DNA of 64,000 bases from Drosophila persimilis (taxonomy: Eukaryota > Arthropoda > Insecta > Diptera > Drosophilidae). The stretch lies in the NCBI RefSeq assembly GCF_003286085.1, contig NW_020825322.1:372001-436000 (forward strand), in the 5' to 3' direction. Positions 12,549 to 23,602 of the stretch are shown here, in pieces; position 1 is the stretch's first letter, and each line of letters opens with the position of its first letter. Under the pieces are notes generated by a model that did not search any database, was not told the origin of the DNA, and saw only the letters and a program-made list of their open reading frames with translations. The position numbers and the translations under genes are program-made.

Positions 12549-13435
12549 CTACTGTTTTTGGTGGTTCTTTCTGTGTCTCACTCTTCCTTCTATTCTGCTT
12601 CTTCTCCGTCTCTTCCTGCTGCTGCTTCTTCTCCTTCTCTTCCTGCTATTGCTGCTTCTTCTTCCTTCTCGTCTCTCCTCTTCTGTCTCTCTTCCTCCTT
12701 TCGGTGTCTCTGCTTCTTCTCCCCCTCTTCCTGCTGTAAGCCCAAAAAAAAGGCGTGTAGCAAGAGCCAACGCAACGTCTAAGCGCATCCCATAGACAAC
12801 ACACACACACAGACACACAAGCACACAACGCAGACGACATGCGGCAACACGCACACATAAGAGCGACAGAGACAGCGAGAGTGAGAACAAGAAGAACCAA
12901 AAAAGACAAAAACTAAAAAAACAAAACCAAAAGCCAAAAGCAAAAAACGAGTTAAGACGCAGACAACCCAAAGACAATGCGTCCAGCAGCACACAGCAGA
13001 TAAAAGCCGCAGCCAACGTTTTCCTATCGGACTGCATTTTCATGCCCCAACATTTTTTGGATGTCTTTTTTTTTTAGTTTAATTACTTTTTCTTTAGAGC
13101 TGCTGTTGTTTCTTATTTTCCTTCCTCAAAGGCGCGCGCGCAATTTATTTTGTTTTTAAGAAACACAAAAAAACCGTTTTTACACACACTTTTCTTGGCA
13201 AACTGCAAAGAGGGGAAAACACCGAAAAAAAAGTGTTAATAGTCGAGAGTTTCGAATTAGTCGCGTGCCGACGAATAGATTTTCAAAAAAAAAGGGCTTT
13301 TCTTTTATCCACTCTTGGTGCTTTCAGCTATACTCGAGATTTGTTTGTTCTTAACGCAAATGCGTCCGACGATTAGCGACAGCGAGATTTCGCAAACAAA
13401 ACAAACGCTCACGTTTTAAATGAATACGAAGCGAC
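12549..13435 (-). other. Putative first exon / 5' UTR of a leftward gene
   Basis: Read on the minus strand, 13,435 to about 13,045 has the look of a fly 5' UTR: A-rich, with GTGTGTGTAAAAACGG and AAACAACAGCAGC phrases. It begins right at a perfect motif-1 site (CGGTCACACTG, 13,436-13,446 on the minus strand). An ATG at 13,043 opens a frame whose first 27 residues (MKMQSDRKTLAAAFICCVLL..., basic then hydrophobic, ending ALSLGC) resemble a signal peptide. After that the frame decays into low-complexity Phe/Leu/Cys and Arg/Glu-rich text, so a splice or end is expected soon after residue 30, but I see no strong donor there. The coding call is weak and the transcription-start call is moderate. Confidence 0.35.
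12580..12740. repeat. Polypyrimidine tract with CTGCTTCTTCTCC repeats
   Basis: About 160 bp almost entirely C/T on the + strand, with the phrase CTGCTTCTTCTCC-TCTCTTCCTG repeated about three times. A long mirror-like polypyrimidine tract of this kind can form triplex DNA (general knowledge, not shown here). Open frames across it are composition artefacts. Confidence 0.6.
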
Positions 13436-13983
13436 CAGTGTGACCGCGGATTTATCGTTAAAACATACCGTCCGACTCACAGAAATACACCAAAATATAC
13501 CGTCTCATTTAAAAAATATACCGTAAATATACTGACGAATTGAAGATCTATTTTACATATTCCTCAATGTTGATATTCCGTTGAATATTACTAGCTAGAT
13601 AGAACATTTAGCCATGCCCAAATAATTTTATGCAATTAATGAACCTATTTTCTAATTGACTGGCTTATTTTAAACACTTGCTTTTATTGCATTTTACGTG
13701 AAAAGAGGGTTTTCTGTTACGTTTTATTTGTTTAACCTTTTTCGCTAAAACCTTTTCTAGACAAAATCCCGTAAAAGCAAGTATTTGAAATAAGCCAGTC
13801 AAGTAGAAAATTGATTCATTAATCGGATAAAATTATGTGGGCAGGGCAGAAAGCTCTATCTAGGTAGTAGTTTTCGACGGAATATCAAAAACGGGGAATA
13901 TGTATAATATAACTTGAATTCGTCAGTATATTTCGGTATATTTCTGACGTCGGACGGTATATTTTATCGATAACTCGCATTTG
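13436..13983. promoter_or_regulatory. Inverted-repeat element between divergent starts
   Basis: The left arm (about 13,436-13,695) and right arm (about 13,762-13,983) are near reverse complements around a spacer of roughly 65 bp. From each outer end inwards there is a motif-1 or DRE site (CAGTGTGACCG at 13,436-13,446; TATCGATA at 13,965-13,972). Next come tandem ATACCG/GGTATATTT motif-6-like units, then a shared tail containing GATATTCCGTYGAA, CTAGATAGA, GCCATGCCCA, GACTGGCTTATTT and ACTTGCTTTTATTGC. The left arm points at the putative leftward first exon and the right arm at pcs, whose ATG is 266 bp away. It could be a fold-back transposable element that also serves as a bidirectional promoter. 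Related arms occur at 20.0, 24.9, 58.6 and 60.2 kb. Confidence 0.7.
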
Positions 13984-14248
13984 TTGTTGCAAAAGCTCCG
14001 CGTCCGCTCCGCTCAGCCCTGTAATATTTGCTCTTAATTTTTGATTGTTTTTTGTGATGTGGAAATGAAACGAATTTGCGACAGCAATTGACACACAACT
14101 AAAGTGGAAACGCAGAAGCAGCAGCTGCTCTGCCTCCGTCATGCCACAGCGCTGCCAGTGCCAGTGAGAGAGTGAGAGAGAGAGCCCCCAAAAGTGAAAA
14201 CGTTCTGGAAAATCAGGCGAATCGAAGAGCAGAAAAGACAGCAGTGCA

Positions 14249-17109
14249 ATGTCAACAGAAAGCAATACGCCCGTGGATCCGCGTGTCCAGGTATGTGGGT
14301 GGGTGGGTGGTTGTTTGTGTGGGTGTTAGGACTGTGCTAGAAGCACTGATGAGACGACATCTCCCCTCCTTCCGAAACTCTTCCCACAGATCGAACTGGA
14401 GAAATTGAATTCTGCAACGGACAACATCAATCGATTCGAAGTGGAGCTCGATGTGAGTGTTTTTCTTTTTGTTTGGCATATTGATTTTTCACTCATTCAC
14501 TCCCTTCTTATTGTGTGTGCCCCAAAAGGAGTCCAAGTGCGAGTTCAAGCGTCTGCTGGCGGAGAGCGTGGTGCGCATCAAAGCGGCCGCCCACAAGCTG
14601 GGAAATTCGATTGATGCCGCCAAACCGTACTACGAGTCGCGCATCTATGCCGCACAGCTGGCGAAGGAGACGCAACAGTCTGCGGCCAATCACGAGAAGG
14701 CCAAATCCATTCATGCCACCGCCAAGGAGATGGTATACTTGGCCGAGCAGGGACTCGGCGAGAAGTCAACATTGGATACGGCCTGCCAGGAGATGCTCAG
14801 CCATGCTGCCAGTAAAGTGAATCAATCGCAGCTGGAGGTCACCGACACACGGAATGCACTGAAAATGTGCCAGCTGAAGCTGGAGGTGGCCAACAATCGG
14901 GTGAACAAGCTGCAGGGACAGCTCAAGCAGGCGCTACGTGCATCCAGGTACACTTCTGGCTCTATAGATGGTGCAGGATCTATACATATCTATGGGATAG
15001 AACTATACGAATTTTGGGAGCTTTTGTTTCTTGGTTTATATGATTATATTTTATATAGCTTTTTATAGTGAAAACTTTAGTTTCTTTAGTTTTATAATAC
15101 TTGAATTATGATACACTTAATATGTAGTTATCGAGTCATCGAAAATAATCGATTTCGAATTTTGCTTATGTCTGTGGTCTGTTTTTAATGATTATAAAGC
15201 CATATACCGATTGATATGTAGAAATGGAAGTGTAATACGTATTGAGACTGATCTATCGAACTCTTGGTAGTCATCGATAATTATCGATTAAGAGCTGTTG
15301 TCTGTTTTTAATGGATATGGATTCTTTTAACGATTAACACATAAATATAGATGTAATTTTGATAGAAAGAGATCTATGGATCATATTGAAAGATCATATT
15401 GAGTTTGGTGGATTTTCTTGGTTATCCTTTTGGCTACATTCTTATTTTTTCTTGCTCTTTTCTTTTTATTTCTTTTTCCTTTCTTCTTCTGTTTTTGGAT
15501 TTCTCCTATGCTTTTCCTATACGTTTTTCCGTTTCCTTTTAGATTGCAGCTCAAGCGCAATTTACTTTTGTTGAGATACTTTAGCATTATGCACGCCCTG
15601 CACTGTACCTTGTGTTCGTGAGTATGCCTCACCCGCCCACAAGCACTAATGCGGGGCATGCCCCCTCCCCAAACGCTACTCGTTCTTGTTCCTCCCGCAT
15701 CCCGCAGGCCCTACTACGAGACGCGTGCGAACTACAACGGACTGCTGAAGGCCCAGAAGCTGCGGGTCAACGAGCTGGAGGCAAAGGTCAGCGCCGCCAA
15801 GCTCACCTACAACGAGGCCTTGAAGAATCTCGAACAGATCTCCGAGGACATCCACCGGCAGCGACAGCAGCGCAACAATCTCCTCAACTACGAGGCCATG
15901 CTACGGCAGGTGGACGCTGTGGATGCTCTGTCTGGCGGTGGAATGCAGAGTGCCAGGGGCAGAGACAGAGACAGGGACGATGACCATGATGCTGAGGTGG
16001 ATCTGGAGGAGGAGGAGGACTATCTGCGTATGCCCGATCGTCTGGGCAGTGCGGGCAGTCCGCCGCGTCAGTGTTTGAGCGATCCGCACGATTGTCCCCA
16101 TTTGCTGACGGACTTTGAGGCGGTGCTGACGTTCCCCCAGAAGCTGGCTGGCGGTATGCACAAATCGGCCAGCACCAGCGCAACGGATGGCGACACCAAT
16201 CTGTTCTCGGTGCAGGCCCAGGGACTCCATGCTCCCTACGAGGTGAAGCAGCGATCAGAGTCCGGCAGCGGTTCCCTGGGTGGATCGGCCTCGGCATCGG
16301 CCTCAGCATCGGTCTCGGGGGCACCGGGCGACAACGACATTGAGCAGTGGACGGAGATCCGGTTGTCCCACTCGGACAGCACCAGTTCCAGCTACTCGAA
16401 TCAATCGCTGCTGGATCAGCACGGCCTGGAGGGTGCCGGTGGCTGCGGCAGTGGTGGCGGCGGCGGCGGCGGCCTGGGATATGGCCTGAACCGTGGCGGC
16501 GGCTACGATCCGGATGTTCTGTCCCAGCACTCGGGATCGTCCTCGGATGAGCCCAAGCGGAAGGTGACCTGCACCACGATATTCCAGGACGACGGCAGCC
16601 ACTCCGCCAGCGGCGGTGGTCAGCAGATGAGCCGCAAGCAGAGCCTCAGCCAGTGGCTGTCCCGCTCGAACAGCTTCAAGAGCAGCGGCCGGAGGCAGAG
16701 CTTGGATCTGTTGATCGATGCGGGGGACAAGGTGAAGGATGCGTTTAGCTACGGTTTTCAGAAGGTGGGCCGCAGTCTGGAGAGGCGCAACAGCGAATCG
16801 GAGATGGCCGCCACCGAGGGCGGCGGGGCCGAGGCAGAGGCGCTGCTGGGTACAACGACGACGGTGACGGCAATGTCATCCTCGGGCAGTGCGGGAGGAG
16901 GCGGAGGCAGCACTAGTGGCGGCGTCGTCAGCAGCGGCGGCGGACCTGGTGACTTTTTCCTCTTCAGCAGGTCAGTAGATGGTGTAGGGACGTCGGGCGG
17001 CAGTGGCAGTGCGAGCGGCAGTGGCGGGAGTGGCGGTGGCGGTGGCGGTGTCGGTGGCGGACGAGGCCTGCTAAACTCCCTGCAGAGCCGCCTGACGAAG
17101 CTCATTTGA
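14249..17109 (+). CDS. pcs: Parcas: SH3BP5-family Rab11 exchange factor
   Basis: Exons 14,249-14,290, 14,390-14,452, 14,529-14,947 and 15,708-17,109 join in phase to give 641 residues. Residues 15 to about 240 form the long SH3BP5 coiled-coil domain, beginning IELEKLNSATDNINRFEVEL and including PYYESRIYAAQLAKE and a second PYYETRANYNGLLKAQK segment. Family knowledge: SH3BP5 and its worm homologue are Rab11 guanine-nucleotide exchange factors, and fly parcas restrains the Tec kinase Btk29A. The C-terminal half is acidic, then Ser/Gly-rich, with a basic SRKQSLSQWLSRSNSFKSSGRRQSLDLL stretch (about residues 455-485) typical of regulated phosphorylation sites. The start ATG opens a 14-codon exon just downstream of the 13.4-14.0 kb element. 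The last 46 codons follow an unused donor at 16,971 (see 18,380-18,590), so this form ends inside a retained intron. Confidence 0.9.
15120..15330. repeat. Duplicated block in pcs intron 3
   Basis: Two similar segments, about 15,125-15,200 and 15,265-15,330. Each has an ATCGAWAATWATCGATT palindrome followed by GTCTGTTTTTAATG. ATCGAT cores resemble DRE half-sites. The block lies in the 760 bp intron between pcs exons 3 and 4. Confidence 0.5.
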
Positions 17110-17431
17110 ACAGTAATTCTCAAATAATCAGAATATATCCGATTTACGATCCATCGAATCCATCGATGATCCATGAAATAAGCCATCGATGATTTTTATG
17201 CACCCATCTTATCCACCGAAAAACAACAGTTAAAAAAAAACAACCAACCAACAACAAAAAGTACAGCAATTAGAAACAACAAAATTAATTAATGAAACGA
17301 CAAATTGGCTGCTTTGATTTGATCTCTCTCTCTCTCTCTCACGCTCTCTGCTTTTTGCTACCATTTGAAAAAAAAAAACAAAAAATATAAAAACACATTC
17401 TCCCAAGAACAAAATTAACCGCAACTACAAC

Positions 17432-17437
17432 AATAAA
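17432..17437 (+). terminator. Possible pcs poly(A) signal
   Basis: AATAAA about 320 bp after the TGA at 17,109, in A/C-rich 3' UTR-like DNA. It would serve the short-3' form of pcs. A hexamer alone is weak evidence. Confidence 0.35.
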
Positions 17438-18379
17438 GTACAACCTACAACAACAGCACGAACGCACACACGCTTAAAAAATAGAATAACCAAAAAACTT
17501 CCTCCCAACAACAATTGCAACAGCAGCAACAACAGCAAAAGTAATAATGTTCTGTATGTACTGCTCAAAAACTTAAAAGAGAGAAAAATTATTTGTATAT
17601 GTTGTGTTTTTGCCCACCCCTCCCCTTACCCGTTATTTTTTCAGTTTCAACTCTCACCCGCATCCCATTGTACCCCTCCACCCCTCCGACCAAACGCACG
17701 TTTGTAATAGCTGTATGGCATTAGACTTTGATAAAAAAAAAGCTGCGAAGAGAGAGATATCATGACAGACAAAACGTAAAATTAGTGATCGTAGATCTTT
17801 GCTCCCAGCTCAACTGGAAAGCCAACTGGACGCATACATATGTATATCCATCTCTCTCGCTCTCACTGCATGCTTTTCGCCGGCAAAGTCCAATGCCAAA
17901 CGGTACTCATAGGAGCAAAAGCTCCGTTGGCTCTCACACACTCACACAATATCTCGCGCTCTCATTGTCTGATCCTTAGTTTGTTTGCTGTAAATGTAAT
18001 CGCTGTCACCACTATGCCTGCTGTCTTTTGAGCTAAGCGAGCCGCACCATACAATCAGACCGCTGTTTAATGTCTGCTACTCGTTTAGGCTATCTACACC
18101 TCTCTTTCTATCTGTCTGTCTCTGATGCTGCTTTAACACCCGCTCTTCATTTATGTGGAAAATCGCTCTCACCCACATTGCTCTTCTCCACCCCCCACTT
18201 TTATGCTACAAAAAAAAAAGAAAACCGTTTGCTATCCACTACACTCTACACTCTATCGTTCTCGCTCTCTCTCTCGCCTCAGCTCAGACTCTATTCTTCC
18301 TTGGTTGTTGTGTATTTGTTTTTCACGTAATCCGTTTGCCGTACAATACAATGATAACTTAATAAACCTAACTTTACAG

Positions 18380-18590
18380 ATCGTCAGAGCCTAAAGAGTT
18401 ACTATCCGATGAGCAGGTTGAGAATTTACTATTAAATCATTCGGTGGACGAGCACGGTGCTATAATAGTGGAAGAACTTAAGTCGCCAACAACTACAACA
18501 ACAACAAGCATGCATCACACACACCAACAACAACAACAGCAGAAACAACATCATCAAGCGCTAAATGTGGTAGGAGCTTTGTTGTTCTAA
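18380..18590 (+). CDS. pcs: Alternative C-terminal exon of pcs
   Basis: After a T-rich tract and CAG acceptor at 18,377-18,379 lies a frame open to TAA at 18,588-18,590. Splicing the donor AG|GTCAGT at 16,970/16,971 to this acceptor keeps phase: codon AG+A, then SSEPKELLSDEQVENLL, LNHSVDEHGAIIVEEL, a Thr/His/Gln stretch and NVVGALLF. The acidic first 35 residues look like ordinary protein, unlike the Gly/Ser run made by reading through the donor. The joined product would be 665 residues instead of 641. Expression is inferred from splice signals and phase only. I take it to be the regular 3' end, with the 17,109 stop as the retained-intron form. Confidence 0.65.
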
Positions 18591-19518
18591 GAAACGAAAT
18601 GTTAGTGAGTCTCGCCGACAACGAGATACCTTTACTAGAGCACACAACAAACATACATACACACGCAAACAAGCACACACACACGAACACATATTAAATT
18701 ATGGCAAAATTTTTACTCTATGAGTATTTTGGTGGGCTGGGCATCGACCCGCAAGAAACGAAAAGAAAACAATTAGTCAAAATGTAGTACATATCATCAA
18801 TCCCAAAATCCAAACACATTTACATTACACGGACACACAAACTATGTTCTAATCCTAACAAAACAAAATGTGCAATAATTTTTGTGTGTTATTTAGAGGC
18901 ATACGAAAAATAAGATGGTTACATTTTATGCTGTTTACAATAAGCAAATAACTAAAACGCTAGTCAAAAAACGAAATCAGTTACAAATGTTTTTAGTGTG
19001 TATTTAAACATTCAGCAGAAGCATAAACACAGCAAAAAAAAAAAAACCAAATGAAAACAGTAATACTTACAAATAATAATTGTACAAATAATGTTATTTG
19101 TGGCGTATGCAGAAAGCGGACTGGTAGCGACTTTCCTTTATCGAAAGATTTTAATTGTGAAATTGAAATTCTACATATAGTATGTATATTCTTGTATCTG
19201 TTTCTATATCCACTATTCCATTCATTTTCTGCCCACGCCACTGAATGTTACATACATAAATACAACATTTATTGATACCTGCATTACAATTATATATGAA
19301 GAGTATGTATTCTAAAAATCGATGTGCGTTTCATTCAAATGGGAGACGGTTATTTGAATTACCTGTTAAAAAATAACATTGATCGATACCTGCATACAAA
19401 TTACATATACATACGTATGATAAATCAATGTATTTTTATTTCCTGGGCAGATTAACATGGTATTTACAATTTCATTTTTCTAAATAACTTTCAAACATAA
19501 CTGTATAGTATAGCTTGA
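18591..19518. other. pcs 3' UTR and intergenic DNA
   Basis: CA-rich and A-rich sequence after the alternative pcs stop, probably its 3' UTR (ATTAAA at about 18,695). Two similar phrases, TTGATACCTGCATTACAATTA (about 19,273) and GATCGATACCTGCATACAAATTA (about 19,381), show a small duplication. No gene is seen. Confidence 0.4.
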
Positions 19519-19710
19519 CTACCGCTTCCAGTGCCACAGCATATCGATGCATCGCGCCTGACCATCGATATACCACCTGTCGTCCTCCACGGCCTCTGGG
19601 GTCAGCTTCAGGATGACAACTTTGGGTATTTTATATACTGTTTGATATAATTCGACGTCGAAATTGTGTTGAAGGTATTTATAAATTGCATCAATCTTTA
19701 AAATTAGCAT
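19519..19710 (-). CDS. Small ORF, 63 residues, unknown function
   Basis: A single-exon frame from ATG at 19,710 to TAG. It begins MLILKIDAIYKYLQHNFDVE and ends IDMLWHWKR. Its second half uses codons typical of fly genes (AAG CTG ACC CCA GAG GCC GTG GAG GAC GAC), unlike the AT-rich surroundings, which is why I list it. Two overlapping ATCGAT/TATCGA sites (about 19,717-19,732) lie directly upstream, which would make the 5' UTR extremely short. It could be a genuine micro-protein gene, a last exon of something larger, or a recent pseudogene fragment. No homologue is recognised. Confidence 0.35.
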   Translation of the reverse strand: MLILKIDAIYKYLQHNFDVELYQTVYKIPKVVILKLTPEAVEDDRWYIDGQARCIDMLWHWKR

Positions 19711-19989
19711 TAGCAGTCGATAGTATCGATGACTGAACTTTTTTCTTCAAACGAGTCTTCTTCACCCTCTTGTCCAATGCTCCAATTTAGAACCCGTGTA
19801 GAAATGCCATTTAGAAATTGTTTTCGTAATCAGCATCGAGCTGCTGATCTTTGGTCGCTAAAATCTCCATTTTTTAAAAATGTCTCCAAAAAGTGGATTG
19901 CGAAGGTATTTCACACTGGCGCTTCCATGGGGCTTATATGAAAAAACGGCCAACAATTTTTCAAACGTACATATTTCCCCTTCAGGTGC

Positions 19990-20312
19990 CGCTTTTGGTA
20001 ATTACATACAAATGTAGTTAATGTGTAGCCAATGTGTAGTTAACGTGTAGTTGTCATGTAAGAAAATAAATTTAGTGGAAATTGTTGTTGACCGTTTTTG
20101 TCTTAAACCTTATTTTATAAGCAATGCAATAAAGATTAAAACTTAGATTTAACCAGTCTTGTAGAAAATCAATTTAGTAATAGAACACAATGATGAGTTC
20201 AGAGCTGAAGGTCTTAGCTAGCTAGTGATATTCAATCGAATATCAAAAACGAGGAATATGATTGAACTTAAATACAAATAATTTGTCAGCATATTTATCG
20301 TTGATCGATAAC
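19990..20312 (+). promoter_or_regulatory. Right-type repeat arm upstream of the AIP homologue
   Basis: This matches the right arm of the 13.8-14.0 kb element: CCAGTC..TAGAAAATCAATTTA, TCTTAGCTAGCTAGTGATATTC, ATCGAATATCAAAAACGAGGAATATG, GTCAGCATATTTATCG, then GATCGATAA. It continues inward with a TGTAGTTAANGTGTAG repeat (about 20,010-20,060), also present in reverse at 59,060-59,100. It lies about 190 bp before the ATG at 20,502 and points towards it, as expected for a promoter. The motif-6 units are more eroded here. Confidence 0.55.
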
Positions 20313-20501
20313 TTCACTGCTGGTCAGCTGGCAACGCTCTTCTTGTTTTGGTCGTCAGTTCTAGAAAATTTGCATTTATTTTCGAACTGGGAAACAATAA
20401 GACGTTGTTTACGGACACACACTCAGTGAAGACGGAGAGAGCAGTGCGGACACTTGTGCTACTTAATCGGAAACCACACATTCACTGAAAACCACATCGC
20501 A

Positions 20502-21732
20502 ATGGAGCACAAGAAGAATGTCGAGAACAAGCCCATCCGCAAGGAGATTATTAATCCGGGAAACGCTTACATTGAGCTTACGCCTGGAACACGGGTATGA
20601 ATTAAATACAATTTGCAAGGAAAAACAAAAAAAAAATCAAACTGCGGGGGCAGCTGTTGCTGCCTGACCCGCCTAGTAACAAGTGAAATTAGGCCAAGGC
20701 CCTGGAAAGTGAATGCACTAACACTATCCCCCTCCCATCACACCCCATCCCTTCCTTTGCTCCTGTTTACAGGTGAAATTCCACTTCCAGACGCGCACAG
20801 CCCATGATGCACGGATTGTGGATGACAGCAGGAAGATGGACAAGCCGATGGAACTGGTCCTAGGCAAGAAATTCAAACTGGAGGTCTGGGAAGTGATTGT
20901 ACAGCAGATGTCCCTCAACGAGGTGGCCAAATTTACGGTCCACAAGTCGGTATGTATACACGCAACGAAAGCGAGAGAGAGAATAGGTCAATAACGCGAT
21001 CTCACTGACCCAATTTCCATAATTTCGCTCCGGTCGCAGCTATGTCCCCAGTATCCTTTCATATCAAAGACATTGAGGGACATTGGAAAGAAGCCCGAGG
21101 AACGCCGTCGCTGCTGTGGCATGACACTGCAAAACGAGGGCATTGGCTATCCCGATTTGGATGCCTTGTTGCAGCATCCTGTGGACCTGGAGTTCATCAT
21201 AGAACTGATCTCGATTGAGCTGCCCGAACAGTACGAAAAGGAGCGCTGGCAAATGTCCGACGACGAGAAAATGCGGGCCACCAACACACTGAGAGAGCGG
21301 GGCAATGGTTTCTACAAATCAAATCGGTATACCGATGCAGAGACCTGCTATCGCGAGGCCGTCGGCATTGTCGAGCAGCTCATGCTCAAGGAGAAGCCAC
21401 ACGATGGTGAGTGGAAGGAGCTGGCGGCCGTCAAGACACCATTGCTGCTCAACTATGCCCAGTGTCGTCTCATTGCTGGTGACTTTTATGCCGTCATCGA
21501 GCACTGCAACGAGGTGCTGAATCTGGATCCACGCAATGTGAAGGCGCTGTTCAGGCGGGCCAAGGCACATGCTGGTGCCTGGAATCCGATGCAGGCACGT
21601 CGAGATTTCATTGATGCACTGGCCCTGGATAGCAGCCTCAAGTCGACGGTGGCCAAGGAGCTGAAATCGATTGAAGAACAGCAGCAGGCACGCAACGTTC
21701 AGGATCGGATTCACATGCAGAAGCTCTTCTAG
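20502..21732 (+). CDS. CG1847: AIP homologue: FKBP-like, TPR co-chaperone
   Basis: Exons 20,502-20,594, 20,773-20,949 and 21,040-21,732 join in phase 0 and encode 320 residues (human AIP has 330). Residues about 25-165 form the FKBP-like domain. KPMELVLGKKFKLEVWE matches the AIP hallmark, and RCCGMTLQNEG..GYPDLDALLQHP matches the AIP-specific insert. Residues about 175-310 form three TPR repeats (RERGNGFYKSNRYTDAETCY, TPLLLNYAQCRLIAGDFYAV, NVKALFRRAKAHAGAW) that in this family bind the C-terminal EEVD of Hsp90/Hsp70. AIP-type FKBP domains usually lack strong prolyl isomerase activity (family knowledge). The gene lies downstream of a promoter-like repeat arm. The CG number is from memory. Confidence 0.92.
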
Positions 21733-22419
21733 AATATAAGTTGTGCGAACCTCCTGCTAATGCTCCTGGTCTATTGGAGCAACTATGAGACCTGTTGCTA
21801 ACAGTTAGCCGAACCCTCAATTTTCACCATCCTAGGACGCAGCCGATTTGTACCTTTATTCTCGCTGGCCAACCTGTTGCTCAGCTGCTGGGTCCTCTAC
21901 AAGTCGATGCGGACGATGAGGCAGAGACGTATACGGGCGATATGGTGAGACAGAGAGAGAGAGTGTTCATTGCATTTCGGAAAAGTTTAGGTTTCTCCGC
22001 ACAAAGCCATTCATTCATTCACTCTGGACTTTAAATTAAGTAAAAAGATCGCTGAAGCCTAAAGCCTAAGGCCTCCTCCTCTACAAAAAGTAATTAGCAA
22101 AGAGTTGGACTATGTTTATGATTATTATATGTGTCTGTGTATATTACAAATAGTTTATAAGTTGTTGCTCTTCGTAGCGTTTACCAAAATGAAAATGAAA
22201 AAAAAAAAACAAAAACCCTAACAAATGGTTTTGCCTATCACGTATCGTATCCCCAAATGTTCTACATTTGTTGTCCAATGTCCTCATATATATATTCGAT
22301 ATGTACATCGAGCTAGAAACTATCCTAAGACTAGATATATATGTATGTACTTTATGTGTATATGTGTATGTATATGTATTATATGTGTGTGTGCGAAACT
22401 ATTATATATCCAACATTCG

Positions 22420-22451
<32 letters not shown>

Positions 22452-23602
22452 CACACATATATTGGCTGTAATTTGATTGTAAATGTTGTATGGAATTTTG
22501 ATTGTGAACAAAATATTAAAAACAAACGCCATCGATATGTGTTATAATTCGTAAAACTGTTTTCGGACTATATTTGGGGGAAAAGCCACAATAATTCTTG
22601 GACTATATTTTACCTAGGTTTTGGTGGAAATTTTGTTTGAAAACCGCTGCGTTTGTGGTTAAGGACTATATCTGTGGAGCAATCAGAGTTGGAATGAGTA
22701 TATTCAAACGATTTAGAGATGAATTACAACTCTTTCATAAGATTCTCTGGTTAGTTTTATGCATGGAAAAGCATTACCAATTATTTCAGGGATGGTTTAT
22801 GTTTACTGAAAGGTTTTAAGACTCTTTGTCGATTATTTCTGTTGGGAAATTACAGTTGGATTAAGAATACTCCAACATGTCTTGAAAACATTCCATACTC
22901 GCATAGGGGAACTCTTAGATGTTGCACTTCTTTCTTAGGATTCATAAGGCATATGATGCATGGAACGGGGGTTTGTTTAGAGATGGATTACAGAGAAAAA
23001 AAAGTTCAAAAGTGTTCCATATTGCCATCATTTCTCTTAAGATTCTTTTGTTAATCGAATGCATGAAAATTAGTGGATCAAAATGTATATTTAATCCAAA
23101 AAAAATACCTACAGCCTTGACTATGATTTTTTTTTAAAGGCATACATATGTATCTTAGCCCTATGAATCCTAGCTATGAACTGCAGAACTGTCCTAGATA
23201 GATATTTATAGATCCTTGCCACTCAGTGAATGACGTCGGATAATTGAAATAGACACTGGAATCGAGCTATAGCCTTTGCCGTTTGCATTTGCCCTACTTT
23301 CCAGAGAAGAGACGCACCTGAGAAGAGCGAGAGAGGCCTGGCCTGGATGGGAGGGATGACCCAGATTTATAAATAAATTTAAATGTGTTTTTGGGGTGGG
23401 GGTGTTGGATGGTGGGCGGAAAAAAGAGGACAATTTGGCATTTGAATAAATCATTTTTTTGATTTTCATTTACTAATTTAAAATCACGATTAAGTGTGGC
23501 ATTTAGTTAACGATTAATATACACAGTAAATACATGAATATTACGGACTAAGAAAATCTTTGGGGGTCGATTGGTTGCAGGTTCTTGCAGGCCTTGCACC
23601 GT
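21733..23602. other. 3' UTRs and intergenic DNA
   Basis: Probable 3' UTR of the AIP homologue on the left, with a (TA)n run at 22,421-22,447. The region 22,560-23,100 carries related phrases (TTTCATAAGATTCTCTGGTTAGTTTTATGCATGGA against CTTAAGATTCTTTTGTTAATCGAATGCATGAA), an old degenerate duplication. The right end probably includes the 3' UTR of the leftward BORCS5 gene. No other gene is seen. Confidence 0.4.
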
